A stretch of DNA of 59,042 bases from Bacillota bacterium (GCA_023423335.1 JAFAFU010000071.1:1-59042), one strand, 5' to 3'. Shown: positions 27,196 to 35,489, counted from the first letter of the stretch. Notes: a model not told the origin generated them from the sequence alone. Translations and numbers: made by a program.

Positions 27196-28152
27196 ATGAA
27201 AAAGGTAATCAAGCGAATTGGAATCGTATTTCTATTAGTGCTGGTAATATGCATGCTGCTTATTCTGATAAGCTATATCAACCACAAAATACAATTGTCC
27301 AAAGAAGATACACTCTTTCAACCAATCGGTACCTCAGTTATGGTAAACGGCCACTTAATGAACGTATATACAGAAGGTTCGGGAGATATAACACTTGTCT
27401 TTATGTCTGGCGGCGGCACCTGTTCCCCCGTACTTGATTTTAAGACACTTTATTCCCGGTTAAGCGATACATACAGAGTTGCGGTCGTAGAGAAAGCCGG
27501 TTATGGTTTTAGTGAAATTACGGACGGCAGCCGTGATATTGATACGGTCCTTTCCGAAACACGGCAAGCGCTTGCACTTGCTGAAATTGATGGGCCGTAT
27601 GTTTTATGTCCGCATTCCATGTCCGGCATTGAAGCTCTTTATTGGGCACAGCAATATCCGGAGGAAGTGACGGCTATTATTGGTTTGGATATGTCTGTTC
27701 CACAGGCTTATGAAAAATATCAAATCAATATGCCGTTGATACGACTGGGAGCGTTTACCGCAGCTACTGGCATCACCCGCTGGTTTTCGGGACTTGCTGA
27801 AAGCGATGCCATAAAATACGGCACTTTGACAGATGACGAAAAGGCACTCTACAAGGTTATCTTTTATCGGCGGACAGCAACGGCAGATATGCTCAATGAA
27901 GTACAACAGATCCAGACGAATGCCGAAAAGGTAGCTGGTCAAGGTATACCCGATGTTCCGATACTGATTTTTTCCTCAAACGGTAAGGGAACCGGTTGGG
28001 ATGAACAGGCTTGGCGGGGGTTCCAGTCCGGATATATTGATGCATGCAAGGATGGCACTTTAATAGAACTTGATTGTTCGCATTATATCCACGACATTGA
28101 ATATGAGAAGATTGCTCTTGAAATCCGAAAGTATTTGAACGAGCTTAGATAA
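27196..28152 (+). CDS. membrane-anchored alpha/beta hydrolase
   Basis: A 318-residue protein with an N-terminal membrane anchor (about residues 8-28) and an alpha/beta hydrolase domain. It shows the oxyanion region FMSGGGTCSP, the nucleophile elbow PHSMSG (Ser near residue 140; GHSxGG is more common) and a C-terminal CSHYIHDIE with the likely catalytic His. It resembles clostridial hydrolases annotated only as alpha/beta hydrolase; the substrate is unknown. GGAGG lies 5 bases before the ATG. It may be co-transcribed with the LURP-one gene 82 bases upstream. Confidence 0.85.
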   Translation: MKKVIKRIGIVFLLVLVICMLLILISYINHKIQLSKEDTLFQPIGTSVMVNGHLMNVYTEGSGDITLVFMSGGGTCSPVLDFKTLYSRLSDTYRVAVVEKAGYGFSEITDGSRDIDTVLSETRQALALAEIDGPYVLCPHSMSGIEALYWAQQYPEEVTAIIGLDMSVPQAYEKYQINMPLIRLGAFTAATGITRWFSGLAESDAIKYGTLTDDEKALYKVIFYRRTATADMLNEVQQIQTNAEKVAGQGIPDVPILIFSSNGKGTGWDEQAWRGFQSGYIDACKDGTLIELDCSHYIHDIEYEKIALEIRKYLNELR

Positions 28153-28225
28153 ATACTCTGAACTACCTCTTTCATTTTTAGCTATATTTCATTTGTCTTA
28201 GCCGATCTGCATTACCTCGCATATT

Positions 28226-29281
28226 TTAAAATACCAGTTCCTCAAATATTGCCTTTACTGTGGTCATTTCCTTCAGACGATGAACATTATCCCCGCAGAA
28301 CACGAGACCTTCCTTAATATTTCCCTTAACAGCCTCAATCAGAGCCTTTGTAATACAATAAGGAGTATCCTTGGGATTGCAATGCTCCAGACAGTGAAAG
28401 CATTTCTTAACCGGAATCCGTGCACATCCGACATTCTCCATAAAAGAGGTCATTATCGCACGTCCCGGCATACCAACCGGACTGATGACAATCCTGATAT
28501 CTTCCTTCTTTGCATCCAGGTACGCCTGCTTATAGGCTTCACTGGCATCACATTCCTCTGTTACTACGAATCTGGTGGCAATCTGTACCCCGTCGGCACC
28601 TAAGGACAGGACATGCTTGATATCCTCCCGGTCAAAGATGCCTCCGGCAACAATGACAGGGATCTTTCTTTGATATTTCTCCTCGTATCCCTTCGTGCAT
28701 TCAATAATGCTCTTAATTTCCGCGTCATAATCCAACTCATCGATACGATCCAGCTGTTCTTTGGTAAAGCCAAGATGCCCTCCGGCTCTCGGTCCTTCGA
28801 TCACAATAAAATCTGCGGTAGTCTGATATTTTCTGTCCCACATTCTGAGTATGACATCGGCGGCCCTCCGGCTGGAAACAATCGGCGCAATCTTCGTATC
28901 ATAGCCGCTTACAAGCTCCGGCAGTGTGATCGGAAGACCTGCCCCGGAAATGATGACGTCTGCCCCTCCTTCACAGGCGGCTTTAATGTAACGTTCGTAC
29001 TGCTTCGTGGCAACCATAATATTCACACCTACAATACCGCCCTCAGCGTTTTGTTTTGCCAAAGTAATGTGTTTTTTAATTGCGATCAGGTTCGTGTCAA
29101 TCTGATGCTTATCGAAATCCGGTTCGTCATATCCGATCTGTGCAGTAGATATTATGCCAATTCCGCCTTCCCTGGCAACCGCTCCCGCCAGTCTCCATCT
29201 GCTCACCCCAACTCCCATACCGCCTTGGATGATTGGAAATTTTGCTACCAGATTTCCTATTTTTAATGGCATCATCTTCAT
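28226..29281 (-). CDS. NAD(P)H-dependent flavin oxidoreductase, nitronate monooxygenase-like
   Basis: A 351-residue FMN TIM-barrel enzyme of the 2-nitropropane dioxygenase/FabK group. It has the N-terminal PIIQGGMGVGVSRWRLAGAV, the flavin-phosphate motifs GPRAGGHLG and VAGGIFDREDI, and the GADGVQIATRFVVTEEC segment. Family members detoxify nitronates or act as enoyl-ACP reductases; no fatty acid synthesis genes are near. The C-terminal tail is Cys-rich (CFHCLEHCNPKDTPYC), a feature of a clostridial subgroup that could bind metal or a cluster. AGGAGAGG precedes the ATG. Confidence 0.85.
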   Translation of the reverse strand: MKMMPLKIGNLVAKFPIIQGGMGVGVSRWRLAGAVAREGGIGIISTAQIGYDEPDFDKHQIDTNLIAIKKHITLAKQNAEGGIVGVNIMVATKQYERYIKAACEGGADVIISGAGLPITLPELVSGYDTKIAPIVSSRRAADVILRMWDRKYQTTADFIVIEGPRAGGHLGFTKEQLDRIDELDYDAEIKSIIECTKGYEEKYQRKIPVIVAGGIFDREDIKHVLSLGADGVQIATRFVVTEECDASEAYKQAYLDAKKEDIRIVISPVGMPGRAIMTSFMENVGCARIPVKKCFHCLEHCNPKDTPYCITKALIEAVKGNIKEGLVFCGDNVHRLKEMTTVKAIFEELVF

Positions 29282-29507
29282 TTTTTTCCTCTCCTTGAAC
29301 TAAAATCCCAGTCTTTTGTCTATTTATTTTGATAATCAAAGTAATTGCTTTTTGAAAACCGGTGCTGTCACCGGTATGGAATCATTATACGTCCATAAGG
29401 AATTGTTGTCAATATGTTATAGTATATTTTTCTATGTTATGTAGTTATTATTACTATATTAGTAATTGTTATGGTAAATATGGAAGAAAAAGAAAGTTCA
29501 TATGATT

Positions 29508-29544
29508 CCCCGGACTGTAAATGACATCGGCAAAACAGCCCGGG
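29508..29544 (-). terminator. hairpin terminator candidate after rubrerythrin
   Basis: CCCGGGCTGT and ACAGTCCGGGG pair on the minus strand, 22 bases after the rubrerythrin stop. The T-rich stretch comes only some bases later, so this is tentative. Confidence 0.4.
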
Positions 29545-29565
29545 TATCACAATATCGTTGATTAA

Positions 29566-30165
29566 TTAAGCATTCTGGAAAGGTGCCAGGTCTATCCTTA
29601 TAAAATATCCCTGGTCATGATGGCAGACCGGACATTCCTTGGGAGCTTCTTTTCCCCAGTGGATATGTCCGCAGTTCAGACAGAGCCAGCCGGTATCCAC
29701 ATCGGACACATATAATTTTTTCTCCTCCAGCATCTGAGCAAACCTGGCAAACCGGTCACCATGGGTCTTCTCAATCGCTGCGATGGAATGAAAGGAGGCT
29801 GCAACCTTGTTGAATCCCTCCTCCTTTGCAATATCTCCGAACTGCTTATAGACCGGATCATACTCCTCATATTCATTATGCTGGGCCATGCGTAACAGCT
29901 CGGAAAGGTCATCCGAGATATCAATCGGATATGCTCCGTCCACATGAATATTCTCTCCGGCCAGTTCCTTCAGATGCTCATAAAATATTTCGGCGTGTTC
30001 CTTCTCCTGGTCCGCAGTAAATCGGAATATCATTTCGATAACATGGTGATGCTGCTTTTTTGCCTGGGATGCCGCAAAGGTATAACGGTTCCGGGCCTGG
30101 CTTTCACCGGCAAAAGCTCTCATCAGGTTCTCCTTTGTCTGACTGTTTTTAAAATCAACTGCCAT
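29566..30165 (-). CDS. rbr: rubrerythrin
   Basis: A 199-residue peroxidase that reduces H2O2 to water with electrons from rubredoxin or NADH systems in anaerobes. The ferritin-like di-iron domain is seen (ENLMRAFAGESQARNRYTFAA at the start, DQEKEHAEIFYEHL, and EEGFNKVAASFHSIAAIEKTHGDRF with Glu/His ligands). A C-terminal rubredoxin-like knuckle has CLNCGH and CPVCHHDQG. The start at 30165 has AGGAGG 7 bases upstream; a 12-codon extension is unlikely. It lies 63 bases after the RIC gene on the same strand, probably one operon. Confidence 0.95.
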   Translation of the reverse strand: MAVDFKNSQTKENLMRAFAGESQARNRYTFAASQAKKQHHHVIEMIFRFTADQEKEHAEIFYEHLKELAGENIHVDGAYPIDISDDLSELLRMAQHNEYEEYDPVYKQFGDIAKEEGFNKVAASFHSIAAIEKTHGDRFARFAQMLEEKKLYVSDVDTGWLCLNCGHIHWGKEAPKECPVCHHDQGYFIRIDLAPFQNA

Positions 30166-30228
30166 AGCTGTACCTCCTGTTTTTTTATTCAGTATTCCCA
30201 TAAAACAGGAAGTATATAACTTGGATCA

Positions 30229-30912
30229 TTATCTCCGGTCATACTCCTTCAACAGGATGTTATTTTCCAGATGGATATGCTGATGAAGGTCCTGTTCTAA
30301 TTCCAGGAGCATGTCATATGCCCGGCGGAAGGTATCGCAGGCATCCTCCGGTACCCTGTAGTCGTTTGTTAATCTTCGAAGCTCACCTAATACCTCTCCG
30401 GCCGTCTCATGCTCACCAATGATGTCCTTTGTCAGGGAGATAATCTCCCCCTGAGGACTTTCCCCGGACAATGCCGGAAACAGCATGGTTTCTTCCTTCA
30501 GAAGATGCTGCTCCAGATCAGTCTTCAAGGCCCCGAACTGCCGGTATACCTGGAATAATTCCTGATGGTTTCTGCCATGAGCCCGTAAAACCACCTCCAA
30601 TATCTCAGCCGTATCAGGCAGTGCCTGTCTTAAGTAGCTGTGATGGGTATCCTCAATATAGGTCGACAGGGCCTGGGGCTCCATAGCGGTAAAAGCATTG
30701 CCCTGATATCCCCTTCTCCGGTTCTCCGAAGCTTTCTGCAGTTTGTCATATACATCCTCTTCCTTAATCCCCTGCTCCTTCATCACTTCACTGAGTTTGC
30801 GGTTACCTCCGCAGCAATAGTCAATTCCGACTTCCCTAAATACTCCCGCTGCCTCCGGAAGTCCTGCGGCGATACCGCCAACGGTTGCTTCCCTATCCAT
30901 AAAATTAATCAT
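30229..30912 (-). CDS. ric: RIC/ScdA family iron-sulfur cluster repair di-iron protein
   Basis: A 227-residue protein with an N-terminal DUF542 domain (GIDYCCGGNRKLSEVM, the Cys-Cys-Gly signature) and a hemerythrin-like di-iron domain (about 80-225, with His positions in HHSYLR, HGRNHQELFQVY, HLLKEETMLFP and HQHIHLENNIL). RIC proteins supply iron to repair clusters damaged by NO or peroxide. ATG at 30912, 5 bases after GGAGG; an ATG overlapping the Shine-Dalgarno (30924) is in frame. Rubrerythrin follows, and a Crp/Fnr regulator precedes it on the same strand. Confidence 0.92.
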   Translation of the reverse strand: MINFMDREATVGGIAAGLPEAAGVFREVGIDYCCGGNRKLSEVMKEQGIKEEDVYDKLQKASENRRRGYQGNAFTAMEPQALSTYIEDTHHSYLRQALPDTAEILEVVLRAHGRNHQELFQVYRQFGALKTDLEQHLLKEETMLFPALSGESPQGEIISLTKDIIGEHETAGEVLGELRRLTNDYRVPEDACDTFRRAYDMLLELEQDLHQHIHLENNILLKEYDRR

Positions 30913-30926
30913 GGTATCCTCCATTC

Positions 30927-30942
30927 TGCCGCTTTAGCGGCA
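30927..30942 (-). promoter_or_regulatory. hairpin directly upstream of Shine-Dalgarno
   Basis: TGCCGC-TAAA-GCGGCA on the minus strand, ending 4 bases before GGAGG. The preceding GATTTTGTATG is close to GATTTTGTGATG in the duplicated 65-nt leaders, so it seems a shorter member of that family. Confidence 0.55.
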
Positions 30943-31002
30943 TACAAAATCGAAACGAAAATACTCTCGGATGAAGTATAACTAAAACCTCTGTGAACTT
31001 CT

Positions 31003-31016
31003 GTGATTACAATCAA
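31003..31016. promoter_or_regulatory. Fnr-type half-palindromic box upstream of ric
   Basis: Read on the minus strand it is TTGAT-TGTA-ATCAC, which matches the Fnr consensus TTGAT-N4-ATCAA at 9 of 10 fixed positions. It sits about 90 bases upstream of the ric start. Binding by the local Crp/Fnr protein is inferred. Confidence 0.45.
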
Positions 31017-31174
31017 ATTACAAAAAGAGATTGCCTTATCTACAATATGCCGCCGAACAATCTTAGCGTAATAACGTGAAAGACAACCTCTCCCTATGCA
31101 ATCGTATACACAATTCAGTTGTTTTATAATTCAATCGCTTATATTTTCATTACGAATATTTATAAAATATTCCT

Positions 31175-31894
31175 TTATTCATATGCTCCTGCCAGACTTT
31201 GCAGCGCTTCCGGGTCCAGTATCAGGATCTCCTTATTATTTCTGGAACGGATGACTCCCTCATTTTCCAGCTGGCTGAATTTGCGGCTTACCGTCTCCCT
31301 GGCCACCCCGAGGTAATTCGCTATTCCCTCCCTGCTTAAGGGCAGATGGATCACGGTTCCCGAAGCTTCTTCGGAGCCGTATTTCGATGCAAACTCCAGC
31401 AAAATTCCGCCAATTCTATTATCCACATTCCGTACTCCCATACTCTGCATGGCATTCTCCAACCTGGACATCCGGCTTCCAAGCTCATCAATGATCTTAA
31501 CCCCAATCTCCGGGAAGCCGTAAAGCAGCTGTCTAAACTGGGTCTTCGATAAGTGACAGGTCTTCAGGGTCTGCAGGGCTTCCACGGAATAGGTGGCATT
31601 ATAGTTGCGGAATAAATTCTGTTCCCCGAAGAAATCCCCTTCTGCGAATATATACAGGATCTGCTCCCTGCCGTCCGAGGTGGTTTTATATGCCTTGGCA
31701 CTGCCTTCATGGATAATCACGATATAATCCGTCCTGTCCCCTTCCCGAAGCAGCGTCTCTCCCTTTTTGAAGACATGATGGGTAATCAGATCCGCGATTT
31801 TCTCCAGATCGTCTTTATTCAATGAGGACAAGATCGGTACCTTATGCATACACAGCTTATCCCTGCACCGATTACAATGGCATCCCGTCTCCAT
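31175..31894 (-). CDS. Crp/Fnr family regulator with N-terminal Cys cluster
   Basis: A 239-residue regulator: N-terminal Cys-rich segment CHCNRCRDKLC (five residues in, CxCxxCxxxxC), a cyclic-nucleotide-type beta-roll (about 25-145, FKKGETLLREGD, FAEGDFFGEQNLF) and a C-terminal winged helix (REGIANYLGVARETVSRKFS near residue 195). The Cys set suggests an oxygen- or NO-labile [4Fe-4S] cluster as in Fnr-like proteins; cluster binding is inferred. The start at 31894 follows AGGAGG; the frame open to 31972 runs over the promoter. It sits upstream of ric-rbr and probably controls them. Confidence 0.9.
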   Translation of the reverse strand: METGCHCNRCRDKLCMHKVPILSSLNKDDLEKIADLITHHVFKKGETLLREGDRTDYIVIIHEGSAKAYKTTSDGREQILYIFAEGDFFGEQNLFRNYNATYSVEALQTLKTCHLSKTQFRQLLYGFPEIGVKIIDELGSRMSRLENAMQSMGVRNVDNRIGGILLEFASKYGSEEASGTVIHLPLSREGIANYLGVARETVSRKFSQLENEGVIRSRNNKEILILDPEALQSLAGAYE

Positions 31895-31943
31895 GGTCCC
31901 ACCTCCTATAATCATTTGAATTCTTAACCTCGATACCTGTATT

Positions 31944-31972
31944 ATTGTAATATAACAGCCTGACAGTGTCAA
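31944..31972 (-). promoter_or_regulatory. sigma-A-type promoter of the Crp/Fnr gene
   Basis: On the minus strand there is TTGACA (31972-31967), a 17-base spacer and TACAAT (31949-31944), 50 bases upstream of the ATG. The -35 overlaps the small palindrome TGACAGTGTCA (31961-31971), a possible operator. Confidence 0.65.
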
Positions 31973-32136
31973 TGTCCAACCACCCGGACCAAAACAACTT
32001 TCTCAGTATTCAAATAACTTAAATAAAAAATCCAACCTCAAGTTGGATAAATATATTATAATCAAACTATTAAGAAATTGTATATACCATTATCGTCCGA
32101 TAAACTAAGTCTATATAAATAATATGGAGGTGCTTT

Positions 32137-32913
32137 ATGATGGCATTCAAATTGAATGAGCAAATTGCATTATTGCGAAAAAAGAAGGGCCTTACCCAGG
32201 AAGAATTAGCAAAGGCTCTGGGGGTAACCAATCAGTCTGTTTCTAAATGGGAATCATCCATATGCTGTCCTGATATTCAGATTTTACCCGAACTTGCCAG
32301 ATTCTTTGAGGTTTCTATTGATGAATTGATCGGATATATGCCCGAAAATAGCTTTGAAAATGTATATCTTAAAGTCAAAGCCTTATTTGAAGCGGCTCCT
32401 ATGAAAGATGCATTTTCCATTGCATTTAAGCTGTCTGCCCTGCTGCATGAAGGAGCGTGTACAGGGGGGTATAAAGGTTATGTGCCGTGGGACATCACAA
32501 AAAATCATATCGCAACGGAAGACTGTTACCGATGGGTTTCCTCCATCTGCTCGGAACCGGAAGGTGTTACAATCCACAAAAAGAACACTGTCTTAATCTC
32601 CGATTATCATATCACGCAAAGCATTACCCAGGCTGAACTGAGGGAAATACATTCTGTTATGCAAAACCTATGTGATATGAACACCTTAAAGGTGTTATTT
32701 GGTCTTTATGAACTGACAAGGAAGAATTATAGCCTTTATATTCCACTAAGCACTCTAATAGAAAAATGCAAATTAACTGAAGAAGTAATCCGTACTGCTC
32801 TTGATCATCTCCCCACTATAATAGAAGAGGCCAATGACGGTGAATACACCTATCGTCTGGAAGGCTCCTTTATGCACATCCCGGCAATCCTTTTATTACT
32901 GAAAAACTCATAG
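32137..32913 (+). CDS. XRE family helix-turn-helix regulator
   Basis: A 258-residue protein with an N-terminal Cro/C1-type helix-turn-helix (about 8-62: IALLRKKKGLTQEELAKALG, VTNQSVSKWES) ending SIDELIGY, typical of Firmicutes XRE regulators. The remaining 190 residues carry no domain I recognise; they look helical and soluble and may sense a ligand or protein. AGGAGG-like TGGAGG precedes the ATG, with a second ATG directly after. AT-rich codon use sets it and the next two genes apart from their neighbours. Confidence 0.8.
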   Translation: MMAFKLNEQIALLRKKKGLTQEELAKALGVTNQSVSKWESSICCPDIQILPELARFFEVSIDELIGYMPENSFENVYLKVKALFEAAPMKDAFSIAFKLSALLHEGACTGGYKGYVPWDITKNHIATEDCYRWVSSICSEPEGVTIHKKNTVLISDYHITQSITQAELREIHSVMQNLCDMNTLKVLFGLYELTRKNYSLYIPLSTLIEKCKLTEEVIRTALDHLPTIIEEANDGEYTYRLEGSFMHIPAILLLLKNS

Positions 32914-32982
32914 CATAATATAAACATGTATTACAATATCAATTATCAATATAACAAACTAATTTAGTCCTATCAATCAAAT

Positions 32983-33022
32983 AAAACGACAAGCTTTGAC
33001 AAATGTTGAGCTTGTCGTTTTT
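32983..33022. terminator. rho-independent terminator after XRE gene
   Basis: AAAACGACAAGCT and AGCTTGTCGTTTT form a 13-bp stem with an internal loop of 13 bases, followed by T residues. It could work in both directions. Confidence 0.8.
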
Positions 33023-33066
33023 GTATATGTCTTTTTACGATTTGGTATAAAATTTAAATTTACCTA

Positions 33067-33097
33067 TTGACACTTACCTTACGCAAGACTGTATGAT
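33067..33097 (+). promoter_or_regulatory. MerR-type promoter with 19-bp spacer
   Basis: TTGACA (33067-33072) and TATGAT (33092-33097) are 19 bases apart, the over-long spacing that MerR regulators untwist. The spacer has the imperfect dyad CTTACGCAAG. It lies 32 bases upstream of the MerR-type gene, so autoregulation is likely. A TATAAT at 33103-33108 is an alternative -10 but has no matching -35. Confidence 0.55.
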
Positions 33098-33128
33098 TGT
33101 CGTATAATATAAAAAAGGAAGTGTTTTT

Positions 33129-34430
33129 ATGCTCATGAAAATCGGCGATGTTACAAATAAGTTCGGTATTTCCCACCGTTCCCTGCATTATTGGGAAAAT
33201 GTTGGGATTCTAGAAAGTTCCCGTGGTGAAAACGATTATCGTTTTTATGATGAGGAAAACATGCAAAGAATAAAACAAATTGTATTTTTGCGTAAATTGC
33301 AGCTATCCATCCCATCTATTCAGGAGATTTTTACATCTGCTGAATTATCAAAAGTTATTGCTGTATTCACTAATCATTTAGATGAAACAAAAAAAGAAAC
33401 AGAACAGTTAAATGCTTTGGGAATTGTCTTGCGTCAGTTGCTCAATATGCTTAAGGATAAACAAGATATGATTAGCGTGTATCAATATCTTGACACGACC
33501 CACAGCACAGAATCGGAAGAATTAAAAAAGGCATTGAAAACAGTCATGTCAGAGCCGGTGAAAGAAATCGCTGTGGAAGTACCGCTGGAAAAAGTTATTG
33601 ATATGACTGGAATGGATTTGATGCTTGAATTGATAACGGAGAAAGATATCGACAATATTACCGCCGTGGTCAAACAATGTTACACAAATACGAAAGAAAC
33701 AGATAAATTGCTCGAAAGTTTTGACTTTAAATACCAGATAAATATGACCGACTGCGCGTATTGTTATAAAATCATGCAAAATGGCGAGTGCATCGGTGTG
33801 GTGAGTTTAAGAACTGCGGGCATGGAAGCAATGCTTATTCGCTACCTTGCTTATAGTGACCCTGATAACAATGTTTACCTATTCGAGTTGTTGAAGCAAA
33901 AGCATCCCGATATCCTGTGTTGGAATATCTACTTTCCCAACGATGCCAGTAACAAAGAAGATTTCTGTTATGATTGGGAGGGAAAAAAGCGTCAATTTGC
34001 GGATGATAACGGATTCATATTTTATACAGATGCCCGTTGGAATCGTTATATCAAAATGCTAAAACCTCATGATGAAGTTTATAACAGCAGCCGTTATCGT
34101 TTCGCCTTGTTGGATGGTTCAATGGATGGCGTTTCATTTCGTTTTTTCGGAACAGACAGGTTAGACTGGTATGACGGCAAAATGACAAATTGGTGCATTA
34201 ACGAATGCAACTTTTCCAATGCGTTGATTTGTGATTCATGGATGGGTGAAAGCAAATTTTATGAATCTGGGATTGATGGTAGCGATTTCCGTTATACGGT
34301 TTTTGATGATAGCACATTTTTGAGCGGAAGTTTTAAGAACTGTAAAATAACTAACTGCGATATTCAAGGTATGACTATCGATGGAATCAATGTGGAAGAT
34401 GCATTGAAATTTTATAAAGAGCGGAAATAA
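33129..34430 (+). CDS. MerR family regulator fused to a pentapeptide-repeat-like C-terminus
   Basis: A 433-residue protein. Residues 1-75 are a MerR DNA-binding domain (IGDVTNKFGISHRSLHYWE, DYRFYDEENMQRIKQI), followed by a dimerisation helix to about 130. The middle (about 165-330) has an unrecognised, GNAT-like arrangement. The last 100 residues read as degenerate five-residue repeats (CNFSNALICDSWMGESKFY, GSDFRYTVFDDSTF, CKITNCDIQGMTI), a beta-helix of the pentapeptide type. MerR regulators usually carry small-molecule sensing tails; a pentapeptide tail is uncommon. AAGGAAG precedes the start, and the ATG at residue 3 is an alternative. No clear target other than its own promoter is near. 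Confidence 0.8.
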   Translation: MLMKIGDVTNKFGISHRSLHYWENVGILESSRGENDYRFYDEENMQRIKQIVFLRKLQLSIPSIQEIFTSAELSKVIAVFTNHLDETKKETEQLNALGIVLRQLLNMLKDKQDMISVYQYLDTTHSTESEELKKALKTVMSEPVKEIAVEVPLEKVIDMTGMDLMLELITEKDIDNITAVVKQCYTNTKETDKLLESFDFKYQINMTDCAYCYKIMQNGECIGVVSLRTAGMEAMLIRYLAYSDPDNNVYLFELLKQKHPDILCWNIYFPNDASNKEDFCYDWEGKKRQFADDNGFIFYTDARWNRYIKMLKPHDEVYNSSRYRFALLDGSMDGVSFRFFGTDRLDWYDGKMTNWCINECNFSNALICDSWMGESKFYESGIDGSDFRYTVFDDSTFLSGSFKNCKITNCDIQGMTIDGINVEDALKFYKERK

Positions 34431-34796
34431 AGAGTTTTTTTTGCATCTTTTTCATAGCACCCTGCCAAATCAAAGGACAAACTTTGATATAATAGAAACC
34501 GCCTGATAAATGGCGGTTTTTATTATGCTTTAAACCGCAAAACCTTTTGTATCAAGCGATTTGCAACCATTCACCGTTTTTCGCGTTGGGACAGGGGCTC
34601 ATGGAAAAGCTCCCGAAAACGACCCTCCGATATAAAGCTGCCAGAAATGCTCAAAAATTCCGAACTCCCCTTTAAAATTTTGTTTTCAAATTGAATTATC
34701 CTTACGTTTGTGCTATGATCTATGAAATACTTTAATGTGCAAGATTGTAGCAAGCAAACATAATTTATATTTTCAGTAGAATAGGAGGTTTTTTTC
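34431..34796. other. intergenic region without a gene
   Basis: 366 bases. The first 100 hold the palindromic element at 34489-34526. The rest shows no frame with a ribosome site that I trust; a 75-codon frame on the minus strand has no ribosome site or family pattern. The AT-rich end carries the GNAT gene's AGGAGG. Confidence 0.6.
34489..34526. terminator. palindromic terminator-like element
   Basis: AAACCGCC and GGCGGTTT (34496-34519) form the core stem, extended by ATAATA and TATTAT. It follows the MerR-type gene. The sequence just before it (AAAGGACAAACTTTGATA) resembles that before the hairpin at 35451-35489. Confidence 0.65.
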
Positions 34797-35330
34797 ATGC
34801 GTTATTTCCGTAAGATAATTGGCGAACGACTTTATCTCTCACCCGTTAACATCGACGACGCGGAAATCTACATAAAATGGATGAACGAGACTGTAGCTAA
34901 AAGTTTTGGACAGTATCCTTTGGTAGTCGCATCGAAAGATGACCTGAAATGGCTTTTTGAGCCTCCTGTCCACATGCAGCGCTACGCTATGGTGCTTCTT
35001 GACGGTGACGTAATGATTGGTAGCATTAGCATACACAATATTGACCACCTCAACCGAAATGCGTTCCTCGGCATTTTTATTGGAGAGGAAGAGTACCGGA
35101 GCAAAGGTTATGGTGCTGAAGCTATTCGGCTAATCCTTGCCTACGGATTCAACACATTGAACCTTCACAATATTATGCTGTCGGTTAACGCCGATAATGT
35201 TGAGGGTATTGCCTGCTACAAAAAGGTGGGTTTCCGAGAGGTCGGACGGCGGCGCGAGTGGGTTTTCAAAGACGGAAAGTACATCGACAAGATTTATATG
35301 GATATATTGGCACGCGAGTTCGGAAGGTAG
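34797..35330 (+). CDS. GNAT family N-acetyltransferase (RimJ/RimL type)
   Basis: A 177-residue acetyltransferase with the acetyl-CoA loop EEYRSKGYGAEAIRL (R-x-x-G-x-G/A) near residue 100 and the following NIMLSVNADNVEGIACYKKVGFREVGRRRE typical of RimJ/RimL-type enzymes. These acetylate protein N-termini, amino acids or antibiotics; the substrate is unknown. AGGAGG lies 9 bases before the ATG. It is flanked by palindromic elements and may be part of an acquired cassette. Confidence 0.88.
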   Translation: MRYFRKIIGERLYLSPVNIDDAEIYIKWMNETVAKSFGQYPLVVASKDDLKWLFEPPVHMQRYAMVLLDGDVMIGSISIHNIDHLNRNAFLGIFIGEEEYRSKGYGAEAIRLILAYGFNTLNLHNIMLSVNADNVEGIACYKKVGFREVGRRREWVFKDGKYIDKIYMDILAREFGR

Positions 35331-35406
35331 GAAATCATTTTTAAAGTTTTACAGAAATTAATAATAAGCATTAACTAAGTTTTAAATTTTAAAAGACGTC
35401 CGTTTA

Positions 35407-35452
35407 TATCAAAAGATGTCCTTTTAGCCAGGGAAAAGGACATCTTTTGATA
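35407..35452. repeat. perfect 19-bp inverted repeat
   Basis: TATCAAAAGATGTCCTTTT (35407-35425) and its exact complement at 35434-35452 flank an 8-base loop. Confidence 0.85.
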
Positions 35453-35489
35453 CAATGAAAGTCACCTATCATGGGTGGCTTTCATTGTA
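35451..35489. repeat. second palindrome, abutting the first
   Basis: TACAATGAAAG at 35451-35461 is exactly complementary to CTTTCATTGTA at 35479-35489; inner bases TCACC and GGTGG extend the stem with one wobble. It shares a base with the first repeat, so the two hairpins stack or compete. Confidence 0.75.

Noticed and set aside
34571..34798. A 75-codon minus-strand frame before the GNAT gene
   Set aside because: It starts over the GNAT ribosome site on the other strand, lacks its own, and its translation shows no family pattern.
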